This document shows positions 27,176 through 36,258 of a stretch of DNA of 64,000 nt, piece after piece. How positions within the stretch are numbered: the stretch's first letter is position 1; the number at the start of each line of letters is the position of its first letter. The notes under the pieces are model-generated. The model ran no database searches. It saw nothing but the letters and a program-made list of their open reading frames with translations, and was not told where the DNA came from. Position numbers and translations under genes: made by a program. Source of the stretch: Lientehia hominis (lineage in GTDB: Bacteria > Bacillota > Clostridia > Lachnospirales > Lachnospiraceae); the NCBI RefSeq assembly GCF_021044755.1, contig NZ_JAJNOR010000007.1:1-64000 (forward strand), given 5' to 3'.

Positions 27176-27820
27176 ATGAAAACAGTATTGGTAATTGGTT
27201 TGGGAAGGTTTGGCCGCCATATGGCACAGAAGCTTCTGGAGGAAGGAAATGATGTGCTGGCTGTGGAAAAAGATGAGGACAGGGCTGACAAAGCGGCGAG
27301 CATCCTGCGGGATATCCAGATAGGGGACGCGACGGATGAGCAGTTTATCTCATCCATAGGCATCAATCATTTTGATATGTGTGTGGTAGCAGTCGGGGAT
27401 AATTTTCAGAGCGCCCTGGAGATCACAGTCCTTCTAAAGGATATGGGGGCGAAATTTATCTTAGCCCGCGCCAGCCGGGACGTGCACAGAAAACTGCTTT
27501 TGCGGAACGGTGCGGACCATGTGGTATACGCTGAGCGGGAAATGGCAGAACGCCTGGCCATTAAATACGGGGCAAAAAATATCTTTGATTACATAGAACT
27601 TACGGAAGAAATCGGTATATTTGAGATAGCCGTCCCGGTTTCCTGGTATGGTAAGAGCATTATAGAAAAATCGGTGCGCACCCGTTATCATATAAGCATC
27701 CTGGCGACAAAGAAAAATGGGAAGATATATCCTCTGCCGCCTTCGGACCATCGTTTTTCTGGGGATGAGACCTTAATGGTGATGGGTTCTGAAAATGATT
27801 TGAGAGCTCTTATGAGATAA
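27176..27820 (+). CDS. ktrA: Potassium uptake regulatory subunit, TrkA/KtrA family
   Basis: A 214-residue cytoplasmic RCK protein that forms an octameric gating ring on KtrB. The RCK-N Rossmann fold is VLVIGLGRFGRHMAQKL with the acidic AVEKDED end. The RCK-C domain (about 135-214) is IFEIAVPVSWYGKSIIEKS to DETLMVMGSENDL. RCK-C domains of this family bind c-di-AMP in several Firmicutes. It is 19 bp after ktrB with AGGGGG. Confidence 0.94.
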   Translation: MKTVLVIGLGRFGRHMAQKLLEEGNDVLAVEKDEDRADKAASILRDIQIGDATDEQFISSIGINHFDMCVVAVGDNFQSALEITVLLKDMGAKFILARASRDVHRKLLLRNGADHVVYAEREMAERLAIKYGAKNIFDYIELTEEIGIFEIAVPVSWYGKSIIEKSVRTRYHISILATKKNGKIYPLPPSDHRFSGDETLMVMGSENDLRALMR

Positions 27821-27854
27821 GGGCGGAATAAAAACATAGGAGAATTGGAACTGG

Positions 27855-27891
27855 AAAGCATAAAGATTCCTTAATGGGATTTTTATGCTTT
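27855..27891 (+). terminator. Terminator after ktrBA
   Basis: AAAGCATAAAGATTCC pairs, with a small mismatch, with GGGATTTTTATGCTTT, followed by the T-rich TCTTTATTTA. Its right arm overlaps the repeat proposed as the kdpA operator. Confidence 0.7.
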
Positions 27892-27899
27892 CTTTATTT
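27881..27899 (+). promoter_or_regulatory. Possible direct-repeat operator upstream of kdpA
   Basis: TTTTATGC-TTT-CTTTATTT has the same 8-mer type and 11-bp period as the copies before ktrB and kdpD, but is weaker. It ends 42 bp before a candidate -10 (TATGCT, 27941-27946). Support comes mainly from the matching position, and overlap with the terminator makes it uncertain. Confidence 0.4.
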
Positions 27900-28002
27900 A
27901 TTAAAAAAAATTCCTAATCCTATTTTTATTTTGTTTGCGGTATGCTGTTTGCTGTAAAGCCGGATTTGCAAAAGCAGACAGACATTAGGAGAGGTGAAAG
28001 AG

Positions 28003-29814
28003 ATGATGCAGTTAATGTTGCAGTATGGATTTTATCTGATTGTTCTGGTAGCGCTGGCCATTCCCCTTGGCAGCTATATCGGAAAAGTCATGAATGGAGA
28101 ACACGTTTGGCTGTCCCGTATCCTGTCTCCCTGCGAGAGAGCGGTATATCGGGTAATGCGTGTTAGAGCAGATGAGGAAATGAACTGGAAGAAATATGCC
28201 GTATGTGCGTTTCTTTTCAGCGGAATCGGATTCCTGTTTGTGTTTCTGATTCAGATGCTTCAAGGTGTATTGCCGGGAAATCCCCAGGGAATCCCCGGAA
28301 TGTCATGGCATCTGTCTTTTAATACAGCCGTCAGTTTTGTGACAAATACCAACTGGCAGGCCTACAGCGGTGAAGCACAGGCCAGCTATCTGATTCAGGC
28401 ACTGGGATTGGCCGTACAGAACTTTGTGTCGGCGGCGACCGGAATCGCCGTATTATTTGCCCTGATCCGCGGGTTCATAAGGGTAAAGACGAATGGGCTG
28501 GGAAGCTTTTGGGTGGATATGACGAGAACGGTCTTATATATTCTGATCCCTCTTAATCTTGTGATCTCCGTATTTCTGGTGAGTCAGGGTGTGGTTCAAA
28601 GTTTGAAGCCAGCTGAAACAGTAGAGCTTCTGGAGCCGGTAGCCGTGGACGCAGAAGGGAATTTTTTGGAAAACGCGGAAATCGATCTGGAGAATGGCGT
28701 GGTCACCGTGGATGGGACGATAGTCCCGGACGCGGATATCATTACAGAGCAGATTGTTCCGCTGGGGCCTGCAGCCAGTCAGATTGCCATTAAGCAGACG
28801 GGGACGAACGGCGGCGGTTACTATGGCGTGAATTCGGCCCATCCGCTGGAAAACCCCACATGGCTGTCCAATCTCGTCGAAATGATATCCATTTTGCTGA
28901 TACCGGCGGCCCTCTGCTTTACTTTTGGGCGAAATGTGAAGAGTAAAAAACAGGGAAAAGCGATATTTGCTGCGATGTTCATCATGCTTGTCATCGCGCT
29001 TGCCTGTGTGGCAGTCAGTGAACAGTCGGCCACACCAGGGCTGGCTCAGGAAGAGGCCGTGGATATCTCCATGAACGATCAGGCCGGAGGAAATATGGAA
29101 GGTAAAGAATCCAGGTTCGGTATCGCAGCATCCTCCACTTGGGCGGCATACACGACTGCGGCATCCAATGGTTCCGTAAACTCCATGCACGACAGTTATA
29201 CTCCGCTGGGCGGCATGGTGCCGATGATCTTGATGCAGCTTGGCGAGGTCATATTTGGAGGCGTCGGATGCGGTCTGTATACCATGCTCGCCTTTGCGAT
29301 ATTGACCGTATTCATAGCCGGCTTGATGGTGGGAAGGACCCCGGAGTATCTGTGCAAGAAAATAGAGCCATATGAAATGAAATGGGCGGCAGTGGCCTGT
29401 CTGGCTACGCCGGTCGCGATTTTGATCGGAAGCGGTATCGCGGTCCTTGTGCCTAGCGTATCCGATTCTCTCAATAACAGCGGAGCTCATGGATTTTCCG
29501 AAGTGTTATATGCGTTTACCTCTGCTGGAGGCAACAATGGATCGGCCTTTGCGGGGCTTAATGCCAATACGGTATTTTTAAATGTGAGCCTTGCCGTCTG
29601 CATGCTGGCGGCCAGATTTGCACCTATGGCGGCGATGCTTGCCATCGCGGGAAGCCTGGCGAAAAAAAAGAAGATTGCCGTGACGGCAGGGACTTTGTCT
29701 ACCAGCAATGGAATGTTTGTATTTCTTCTGATCTTTATCGTACTGCTGGTAGGAGCGCTGAGCTTCTTCCCGGCACTGGCACTGGGACCGCTTGCGGAAT
29801 TCTTCGCTTCATAA
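28003..29814 (+). CDS. kdpA: Potassium-transporting ATPase, K+-binding subunit KdpA
   Basis: A 603-residue channel-like subunit of the KdpFABC high-affinity K+ pump. Selectivity segments include FNTAVSFVTNTNWQAYSGE, GTNGGGYYGVNSAHPLENPT, YTTAASNGSVNSMHDS and TSAGGNNGSAFAGLNANT. It is about 45 residues longer than E. coli KdpA because of an acidic insertion (about residues 205-250, LLEPVAVDAEGNFLENAEID). The ATG at 28003 is 12 bp from AGGAG; a GTG at 27994 would be too close. No kdpF reading was found upstream. Confidence 0.96.
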   Translation: MMQLMLQYGFYLIVLVALAIPLGSYIGKVMNGEHVWLSRILSPCERAVYRVMRVRADEEMNWKKYAVCAFLFSGIGFLFVFLIQMLQGVLPGNPQGIPGMSWHLSFNTAVSFVTNTNWQAYSGEAQASYLIQALGLAVQNFVSAATGIAVLFALIRGFIRVKTNGLGSFWVDMTRTVLYILIPLNLVISVFLVSQGVVQSLKPAETVELLEPVAVDAEGNFLENAEIDLENGVVTVDGTIVPDADIITEQIVPLGPAASQIAIKQTGTNGGGYYGVNSAHPLENPTWLSNLVEMISILLIPAALCFTFGRNVKSKKQGKAIFAAMFIMLVIALACVAVSEQSATPGLAQEEAVDISMNDQAGGNMEGKESRFGIAASSTWAAYTTAASNGSVNSMHDSYTPLGGMVPMILMQLGEVIFGGVGCGLYTMLAFAILTVFIAGLMVGRTPEYLCKKIEPYEMKWAAVACLATPVAILIGSGIAVLVPSVSDSLNNSGAHGFSEVLYAFTSAGGNNGSAFAGLNANTVFLNVSLAVCMLAARFAPMAAMLAIAGSLAKKKKIAVTAGTLSTSNGMFVFLLIFIVLLVGALSFFPALALGPLAEFFAS

Positions 29815-29860
29815 GGCACTATGTCCTATGATTTGTATGGCATAAGGAGGTATATAAGAA

Positions 29861-31930
29861 ATGTCTGGTAAAAAGAAAAGCGCTCTGGCCGATAAGAAAA
29901 TGGTGGCCCGGGCCATAAAGGATTCATTTATAAAATTAAAGCCCGGGACACAGGTGAAAAATCCGGTCATGTTTTTGGTGTATCTGTCAGCCATATTGAC
30001 AACGATACTCTGGATCGTCTCACTGTTTGGAATAAAAGACGCTCCGTCGGGGTTCACCTTGGCCATCGCGGTCATCCTGTGGTTTACGGTATTGTTTGCA
30101 AATTTTGCCGAAGCGATTGCGGAAGGGCGGGGAAAGGCCCAGGCAGATGCCCTGCGGTCAGCAAAAAAGGATGTAGAGGCACACAAGATTTTGTCTGCCG
30201 ATAAAAAAGAAGCGATTAGCAAGGTTTCTTCTGCAGCTTTGAAGAAAGGAGATCTTGTCATTGTAAAGGCAGGAGAACAGATCCCTGCCGACGGAGAAGT
30301 CATAGAAGGAGCGGCTTCCGTGGATGAGAGCGCGATCACAGGAGAATCCGCTCCTGTCATCCGGGAAAGCGGCGGCGACAGGAGCGCAGTGACCGGCGGC
30401 ACAACAGTCCTTTCCGACTGGCTGGTAATCCAGGTCACCAGTGAAGCCGGAGAAAGCTTTCTGGATAAAATGATTGCCATGGTGGAAGGCGCATCCAGAA
30501 AGAAAACACCGAATGAGATTGCACTTCAGATTTTCCTGATCGCGCTTACGGTCATATTTATTCTGGTGACGATTTCACTCTATACTTATTCCGTTTTTTC
30601 CGCTGACCAGGCGGGAATTCCGAATCCAACCTCTGTTACTACGTTAGCCGCACTTTTAGTCTGCCTTGCGCCGACCACGATCGGAGCACTGCTTTCTGCC
30701 ATCGGGATTGCCGGCATGAGCCGTCTTAATCAGGCAAATGTGCTGGCCATGAGCGGTCGTGCCATTGAGGCCGCCGGCGATGTGGATATTCTTATGCTGG
30801 ATAAGACGGGGACAATAACATTGGGAAACAGGCAGGCATCTGAATTGATCCCCGTTGACGGAACACTTCCGGAGGAGCTGGCCGACGCGGCCCAGCTGTC
30901 CTCCCTGGCTGATGAGACGCCGGAGGGAAGGAGCGTTGTGGTCCTGGCGAAGGAACAGTTCGGAATCCGGGGCAGAAGCCTGGAAGATAAAAATATGGAA
31001 TTTATTCCGTTCAGTGCGAAGACCAGGATGAGCGGTGTGAATTATGATGGAAATGAGATCAGGAAAGGTGCTGCCGATACAGTGAAGCAGTATGTGCTGG
31101 ATAATGGAGGGAGCTATAGCAGGGAATGTGATGAAGCAGTAAAGAAAATATCCAAGCAGGGTGGCACACCTCTTGTTGTGGCAAAGAATCACAAGATCCT
31201 GGGAGTCATTCACCTGAAAGATATCATCAAGCAGGGGGTTAAGGAAAAATTTGCGGATCTCAGAAAAATGGGTATCAAAACCATTATGATCACCGGGGAT
31301 AATCCGCTGACGGCGGCAGCCATAGCCGCTGAAGCCGGCGTCGATGATTTCCTGGCAGAAGCGACGCCGGAGGGGAAGCTCCAGATGATAAGAGATTTCC
31401 AGGCAAAAGGGCATCTGGTGGCTATGACGGGAGACGGGACGAACGATGCTCCGGCCCTGGCCCAGGCAGACGTGGCGGTGGCCATGAACTCCGGAACCCA
31501 GGCAGCAAAGGAAGCAGGCAACATGGTGGACCTGGATTCCTCACCCACAAAGCTGATCGAGATCGTCCGGATAGGAAAACAGCTGCTGATGACCAGAGGA
31601 AGCTTGACTACCTTCAGTATAGCAAATGATGTGGCAAAATACTTTGCTATTATACCGGCCCTCTTCATGGGACTTTACCCGGGTCTTTCTGCTCTGAATA
31701 TAATGGGTCTTCACAGCCCATACAGTGCTGTCTTGTCCGCGATAATCTATAATGCACTGATAATCATTGCGTTGATACCCTTGGCCTTAAAGGGTGTGAG
31801 ATATCGGGAGGTTTCCGCGGGAAAGCTTCTCTCCCGGAACCTGGTGGTGTACGGTATTGGAGGCGTCATAGCGCCGTTTATCTTCATTAAGCTGATTGAT
31901 ATGCTGCTAGTAGCGGCGGCACTGGTTTAA
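29861..31930 (+). CDS. kdpB: Potassium-transporting P-type ATPase KdpB
   Basis: A 689-residue catalytic subunit. The phosphorylation site is D314 in LMLDKTGTITLGNR. The actuator motif is ESAITGESAPV, and the hinge and P domain contain MITGDNPLTAAAIAAEAGVDDFLAE and MTGDGTNDAPALAQADVAVAMNSG. Membrane helices flank the cytoplasmic domains. It starts after TAAGGAGG, 46 bp from kdpA, and continues into kdpC. Confidence 0.98.
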   Translation: MSGKKKSALADKKMVARAIKDSFIKLKPGTQVKNPVMFLVYLSAILTTILWIVSLFGIKDAPSGFTLAIAVILWFTVLFANFAEAIAEGRGKAQADALRSAKKDVEAHKILSADKKEAISKVSSAALKKGDLVIVKAGEQIPADGEVIEGAASVDESAITGESAPVIRESGGDRSAVTGGTTVLSDWLVIQVTSEAGESFLDKMIAMVEGASRKKTPNEIALQIFLIALTVIFILVTISLYTYSVFSADQAGIPNPTSVTTLAALLVCLAPTTIGALLSAIGIAGMSRLNQANVLAMSGRAIEAAGDVDILMLDKTGTITLGNRQASELIPVDGTLPEELADAAQLSSLADETPEGRSVVVLAKEQFGIRGRSLEDKNMEFIPFSAKTRMSGVNYDGNEIRKGAADTVKQYVLDNGGSYSRECDEAVKKISKQGGTPLVVAKNHKILGVIHLKDIIKQGVKEKFADLRKMGIKTIMITGDNPLTAAAIAAEAGVDDFLAEATPEGKLQMIRDFQAKGHLVAMTGDGTNDAPALAQADVAVAMNSGTQAAKEAGNMVDLDSSPTKLIEIVRIGKQLLMTRGSLTTFSIANDVAKYFAIIPALFMGLYPGLSALNIMGLHSPYSAVLSAIIYNALIIIALIPLALKGVRYREVSAGKLLSRNLVVYGIGGVIAPFIFIKLIDMLLVAAALV

Positions 31931-31948
31931 GAAAGGCAGGTAATTAAG

Positions 31949-32554
31949 ATGAAAGCAATAAAGACGATTTTACCTAAGGCGGCCCTTTTGTTCCTGCTTT
32001 TTACGGTTATATGCGGAATTTTATATCCCGGCGCCGTGACCGCGGCGGCCCAGATGGTATTTCCGGATAAGGCAAACGGGAGTATCATTGAGGTAAACGG
32101 CAAAAAGTATGGAAGTGCGCTTCTTGGGCAGCAGTATACAGACGAGACCCATATGTGGGGAAGGATCATGAATCTGAATACGGGTACTTACAAGGATGAA
32201 GACGGGAATGCTGTGATGTACGCCTCTCCTTCCAATCTGAGTCCGGCCGGTAGAGAATATAAGGAGCTGGTGTCGCAGAGAGTGGAAAAAATCAGGTCTG
32301 CCCATCCGGAAAAAGGAGATACGCCGATACCGGTAGATTTGGTAACCTGCTCAGGGAGCGGGCTGGACCCGGATATCTCCGCGGCGGCCGCGGATTATCA
32401 GGCAGAACGCCTGGCGAGGGAGAATGGCAGATCTGTGGAGGAAATCGAAGATATCATTGAGAAATGTACAACACATAAGATCCTTGGGATCTTTGGAGAA
32501 GAGACGGTTAATGTACTGAAGGTGAATCTGATGCTGGACGGTATTTTGGAATAG
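31949..32554 (+). CDS. kdpC: Potassium-transporting ATPase subunit KdpC
   Basis: A 201-residue single-pass periplasm-side subunit: N-terminal helix (AALLFLLFTVICGILYPGAVTAAAQMVFP), then NGSIIEVNGKKYGSALLGQQ, YASPSNLSPAGREY, PVDLVTCSGSGLDPDISAAAADYQAERLA and the C-terminal LGIFGEETVNVLKVNLMLD. All are family features. It is followed after 12 bp by the unknown gene. Confidence 0.97.
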   Translation: MKAIKTILPKAALLFLLFTVICGILYPGAVTAAAQMVFPDKANGSIIEVNGKKYGSALLGQQYTDETHMWGRIMNLNTGTYKDEDGNAVMYASPSNLSPAGREYKELVSQRVEKIRSAHPEKGDTPIPVDLVTCSGSGLDPDISAAAADYQAERLARENGRSVEEIEDIIEKCTTHKILGIFGEETVNVLKVNLMLDGILE

Positions 32555-32566
32555 GGAGGTTTGGAG

Positions 32567-33448
32567 ATGTATAAAATGAAGACTGTGCGAAGGGAAGAGT
32601 TCAGGATAAAGGAAAAGATTTCTGGCGTCTGCGAAGAGGCGGGATTAAGTTCTCTGGTCTATGGGATCAGTACCGAGCTGTCTCTGAATCCGGATATTTA
32701 CGAAAGAGAAGACGGAAGTATTTGGATTTATTATGAACATTCGGAATTTCCGTGCAGCCTTCTCCTTGAAGAATATGGTACGCTCATGGCGGCGCTCCAT
32801 GAGAAATACTCCATTGTTATATACGGAAGTGCTGGTGGCAGAGAAGCTGCCCAGCTGCAGGTGGAGAAGGGAGAACCAGAAGGTAGCTGGTGTTATGAAA
32901 AGAGCAATATATCAGGAACGGATTTTGAAGAACTGGAGAGTCTCTGTATCGTAGTCGGTACGGAAGGAGGAGAAAAAGAAAAGGAGTTGGCGGAATTGCT
33001 CCGCGGTGTCCGCTGGGAGCATGAAGCGCTGGCTGTGAGACGGAGCTGGTATATGGAAAAGGCGCTGTCAGGCCTGGAGGAAATGTGTCCGGGCACCTAT
33101 TTCCGGTATCTGCCTCTTACGGAAGACGCGGAAAAGGCCGTTTGGATGGAATCGCTCACCGTAACACAGATTGCGGAGCTCTGGAGTCTTCTTTTAGAGA
33201 ACGGAGTCGGGGCGGCAGAATTTGAATATGCGCTGGAAGCGCTGGAATATAAAAATCTGGATTCGGTCTACTCCTGGGAGCTGTCCCTGAGAATGGCTCT
33301 TAATGACAGTGGGGTCACGGTACAGTACGAGGATCATGGATTCCGGATGGAACGGGCGGACGGAAGAAGGATGGTGTATGATTACAGGACCGGCACGGCG
33401 GCTGAAAAGATGCTCCTTAAGATTTTGTTTCCCGTTTCTCTTACATGA
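32567..33448 (+). CDS. Unknown acidic cytoplasmic protein inside the kdp operon
   Basis: A 293-residue protein with no signal peptide or membrane helix. It is rich in E and L with aromatic patches (YEREDGSIWIYYEHSEFPC, TYFRYLPLTEDAEKAVW, WELSLRMALNDSGVTVQYEDHGF). The middle (FEELESLCIVVGTEGGEKEKELAELLRG) looks helical. It starts after TAGGGAGG and sits between kdpC and the kdpD operator, so it is transcribed with kdpABC. I do not recognise the fold. Position suggests a role in Kdp assembly, sensing or turnover, but nothing in the sequence proves it. Confidence 0.75.
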   Translation: MYKMKTVRREEFRIKEKISGVCEEAGLSSLVYGISTELSLNPDIYEREDGSIWIYYEHSEFPCSLLLEEYGTLMAALHEKYSIVIYGSAGGREAAQLQVEKGEPEGSWCYEKSNISGTDFEELESLCIVVGTEGGEKEKELAELLRGVRWEHEALAVRRSWYMEKALSGLEEMCPGTYFRYLPLTEDAEKAVWMESLTVTQIAELWSLLLENGVGAAEFEYALEALEYKNLDSVYSWELSLRMALNDSGVTVQYEDHGFRMERADGRRMVYDYRTGTAAEKMLLKILFPVSLT

Positions 33449-33452
33449 AGCT

Positions 33453-33471
33453 CTTAATATAATCTTTATGG
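33453..33471 (+). promoter_or_regulatory. Direct-repeat operator upstream of kdpD
   Basis: CTTAATAT-AAT-CTTTATGG is closely similar to the ktrB operator, with the same AAT spacer and 11-bp period. It ends 42 bp before a candidate -10 (TAAGAT, 33513-33518) that lacks a clear -35. This would give kdpDE its own regulated promoter. Confidence 0.55.
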
Positions 33472-33546
33472 AAAATGGGAATTATCTCATAGGATTCTTA
33501 TAAAATTTGTGTTAAGATGATAAAAAATACGGAGGTGAGAACAGGA

Positions 33547-36258
33547 ATGGAGCGGGCAAAGCCGGATGAGATCCTGAGGCAGATGGAGAAAGAAGAGCAG
33601 AAGGAAAGCAGAGGCCATTTGAAAATATTTTTTGGATACGCTGCCGGAGTGGGAAAGACCTATGCGATGCTGAAAGCCGCACATGCCGCAAAAAGAAGAG
33701 GGATAGACGTGGTGGCCGGCTATATCGAGCCTCATACCAGACCCCGCACGATGCAGCTTTTAAATGGCTTGGAGACAATTCCTCCGCTGGTCTTGTCTTA
33801 TAAAGGGATCACCGTAAAGGAATTTGATCTGGATGCCGCGATCGCCCGGCATCCAAAGCTGATTCTGGTAGATGAACTGGCCCATACTAACGCCCAGGGG
33901 AGCAGGCATGCGAAGCGGTACCAGGATATCGAGGAGATTCTGAATGCCGGGATAGATGTTTACACCACCGTGAATGTTCAGCATATAGAGAGCCTCAACG
34001 ATATTGTGGCTTCCATAACCGGGATTATGGTGCAGGAGAGGATTCCGGATAAAATATTTGATGATGCCAGTCAGGTCGAGCTGGTAGATATCGAACCGGA
34101 AGATTTGATTAACCGTCTGGAGGAAGGGGAGGTCTATAAGCCCACACAGGCAAAAAAGGCGCTACACCATTTTTTCACAATTGAAAATCTGACAGCGCTC
34201 AGGGAGATTGCCCTTCGCCGGAGCGCTGACCGGGTGAATAAGCTCTCAGAACTGGCGAAACAGTCGGGCGGAGGAGATTATTATACCGATGAACATATCC
34301 TGGTCTGTCTCTCCGCGTCTCCGTCCAATACGAAGATCATCCGGACTGCTGCCAGGATGGCCAGGGCATTCAAGGGAAGCTTGACAGCCATCTTCGTGGA
34401 AACTCCCAGATTTCGGGGCGCTTCCCCGGAGGATAAGAAAAGGCTCCGAGAGCATATCCATCTGGCGGAACAGCTGGGGGGAAAGGTAGAGACTGTATAC
34501 GGGGAAGACGTGGCTCTTCAGATAGCGGAATACGCGAAGCTGTCCGGCGCATCCAAGATCGTGCTGGGACGGAGTAATACACAGAAAAGATTCCTGATAT
34601 CCAGGCAATCCTTTACGGAGAGACTGACAGAACTTGCGCCAAATCTGGATATCTATATCATTCCCGACAAGGCGATGCCCAGATACCGGAAACTGGCGGT
34701 GAAAAAAACAAGGAACCGTTTTTCCCTGGCAGACGTTACAAAGACGATCGTCATACTTGTGCTGTCTTCCCTGGTGGGCATGGTCTTCCATCAAATAGGT
34801 TTTAATGATTCCAATATCATTATGGTATATATTTTGGGAGTGCTGTTTGCGGCGATCGTGACCACGGGACGCATATACAGTATTGCCCTGTCTCTGGTCA
34901 GCGTGCTGGTGTTTAACTTCCTGTTCACCACGCCTAAATTTACCTTTCAGGCATATGGCCCGGAATATCCCGTGACCTTTCTGGTGATGTTTCTCACGGC
35001 TTTTGTGACCAGTTCCCTGACGACGAAGATAAAGAGGCAGGCGGTCCAGTCGGCGGGCATGGCCTACCGGACACAGATTCTTCTGGATACGAATCAGCTG
35101 CTTCAGCAGCAGAAGAATACAGACGGCATCATAGAGGTAACGGCCAGTCAGCTAACAAAGCTGCTTCATCGGGACATCGTCTTTTATCCGTCTGAGGAGG
35201 GCGATCTAAAGCAGCCGGTCTGGTATCCAAAGGATCCCGGCGTCACCGCACAGGAAGCGGAAGTCGCGCCCAAAAAGGAATATCTTCTGGAGAATGAGCA
35301 GGCGGTCGCCGCGTGGGTGTTTAAAAACAATAAACGGGCAGGAGCCGGCACCGATACGCTGGGAAATGCCCGGTATATGTATCTGGCGGTCCGAAGTGCC
35401 AATGATGTGTACGGCGTGGTGGGCATCGATATGTATGGGGATCCGCTCAGCTCCTTTGAAAACAGTCTGCTGCTTTCTATACTGGGGGAGTGTGCCCTGG
35501 CCCTTGAGAAGGACTTATACGGGAGAAAACGGGAAGAGGCGGCGGCTCAGGCCAAAAATGAGCAGCTGCGCGCCAATCTTCTCCGTTCCATTTCCCACGA
35601 TCTGCGGACGCCGCTGACCAGCATATCCGGAAATGCCGGCGTCCTGCTGGGAAACGGCGGCAGACTGGATGAAAGTAAGAAAAACCAGCTGTATACTGAT
35701 ATTTATGATGATTCCATGTGGCTGATCAATCTAGTGGAGAACCTGCTGTCCGTGACCAGGATTGAAGACGGCACCATGCACCTTAACCTGGAGACAGAGC
35801 TTTTGGAGGAGGTCATTACAGAGGCCAGGCGCCATGTCAACAGAAAGAGTGTGGAGCATGAGATCAAAGTGGTACAGAAGGACGAATTCATCCTGGCCAA
35901 AATGGATGCCCGCCTGATCGTGCAGGTAGTGATCAACCTGATCGACAATGCCATTAAGTATACACCGCCCGGTTCGAGGATTGTCATCACGGTGGCGAAG
36001 GCCGGAAGGATGGCAGTCGTGGAGGTGGCGGACAACGGACCGGGAATCGACGATGATATGAAGGATAAGATATTTGAAATGTTTTATACGGCCAATAATG
36101 GGATTGCGGACAGCAGAAGGAGTCTGGGGCTTGGCCTGGCTCTGTGCAAATCCATTATTACGGCCCACGGAGGGACCATAACCGTAAGGGACAATGAACC
36201 CCGCGGCACCATATTCCAATTCACCCTGCCATCAGAGGAGGCTATGTTGCATGAATAA
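33547..36258 (+). CDS. kdpD: Osmosensitive K+ sensor histidine kinase KdpD
   Basis: A 903-residue sensor kinase. Order: KdpD N-terminal ATP-binding domain (GYAAGVGKTYAML; LVDELAHTNAQG), USP domain (about 240-360), four membrane helices (about 390-485), GAF-like domain (about 500-640), HisKA with H684 in SISHDLRTPLTSISGN, and HATPase with NLIDNAIKYTPPGS and DNGPGIDD. In the USP domain, SAS is followed by 20 residues and LTAIF, which resembles the c-di-AMP motif SxS-X20-FTAxY described for Staphylococcus KdpD. The start follows GGAGGTG. It overlaps kdpE by 8 bp. Confidence 0.96.
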   Translation: MERAKPDEILRQMEKEEQKESRGHLKIFFGYAAGVGKTYAMLKAAHAAKRRGIDVVAGYIEPHTRPRTMQLLNGLETIPPLVLSYKGITVKEFDLDAAIARHPKLILVDELAHTNAQGSRHAKRYQDIEEILNAGIDVYTTVNVQHIESLNDIVASITGIMVQERIPDKIFDDASQVELVDIEPEDLINRLEEGEVYKPTQAKKALHHFFTIENLTALREIALRRSADRVNKLSELAKQSGGGDYYTDEHILVCLSASPSNTKIIRTAARMARAFKGSLTAIFVETPRFRGASPEDKKRLREHIHLAEQLGGKVETVYGEDVALQIAEYAKLSGASKIVLGRSNTQKRFLISRQSFTERLTELAPNLDIYIIPDKAMPRYRKLAVKKTRNRFSLADVTKTIVILVLSSLVGMVFHQIGFNDSNIIMVYILGVLFAAIVTTGRIYSIALSLVSVLVFNFLFTTPKFTFQAYGPEYPVTFLVMFLTAFVTSSLTTKIKRQAVQSAGMAYRTQILLDTNQLLQQQKNTDGIIEVTASQLTKLLHRDIVFYPSEEGDLKQPVWYPKDPGVTAQEAEVAPKKEYLLENEQAVAAWVFKNNKRAGAGTDTLGNARYMYLAVRSANDVYGVVGIDMYGDPLSSFENSLLLSILGECALALEKDLYGRKREEAAAQAKNEQLRANLLRSISHDLRTPLTSISGNAGVLLGNGGRLDESKKNQLYTDIYDDSMWLINLVENLLSVTRIEDGTMHLNLETELLEEVITEARRHVNRKSVEHEIKVVQKDEFILAKMDARLIVQVVINLIDNAIKYTPPGSRIVITVAKAGRMAVVEVADNGPGIDDDMKDKIFEMFYTANNGIADSRRSLGLGLALCKSIITAHGGTITVRDNEPRGTIFQFTLPSEEAMLHE

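Noticed and set aside
27892..28002. c-di-AMP (ydaO) riboswitch before kdpA or ktrB
   Set aside because: Both leaders are too short and lack the conserved ydaO core; promoter-type repeats explain them better.
28534..29490. A 318-codon minus-strand frame inside kdpA
   Set aside because: KdpA is certain on the plus strand. The antisense translation is rich in H and R without any family features.
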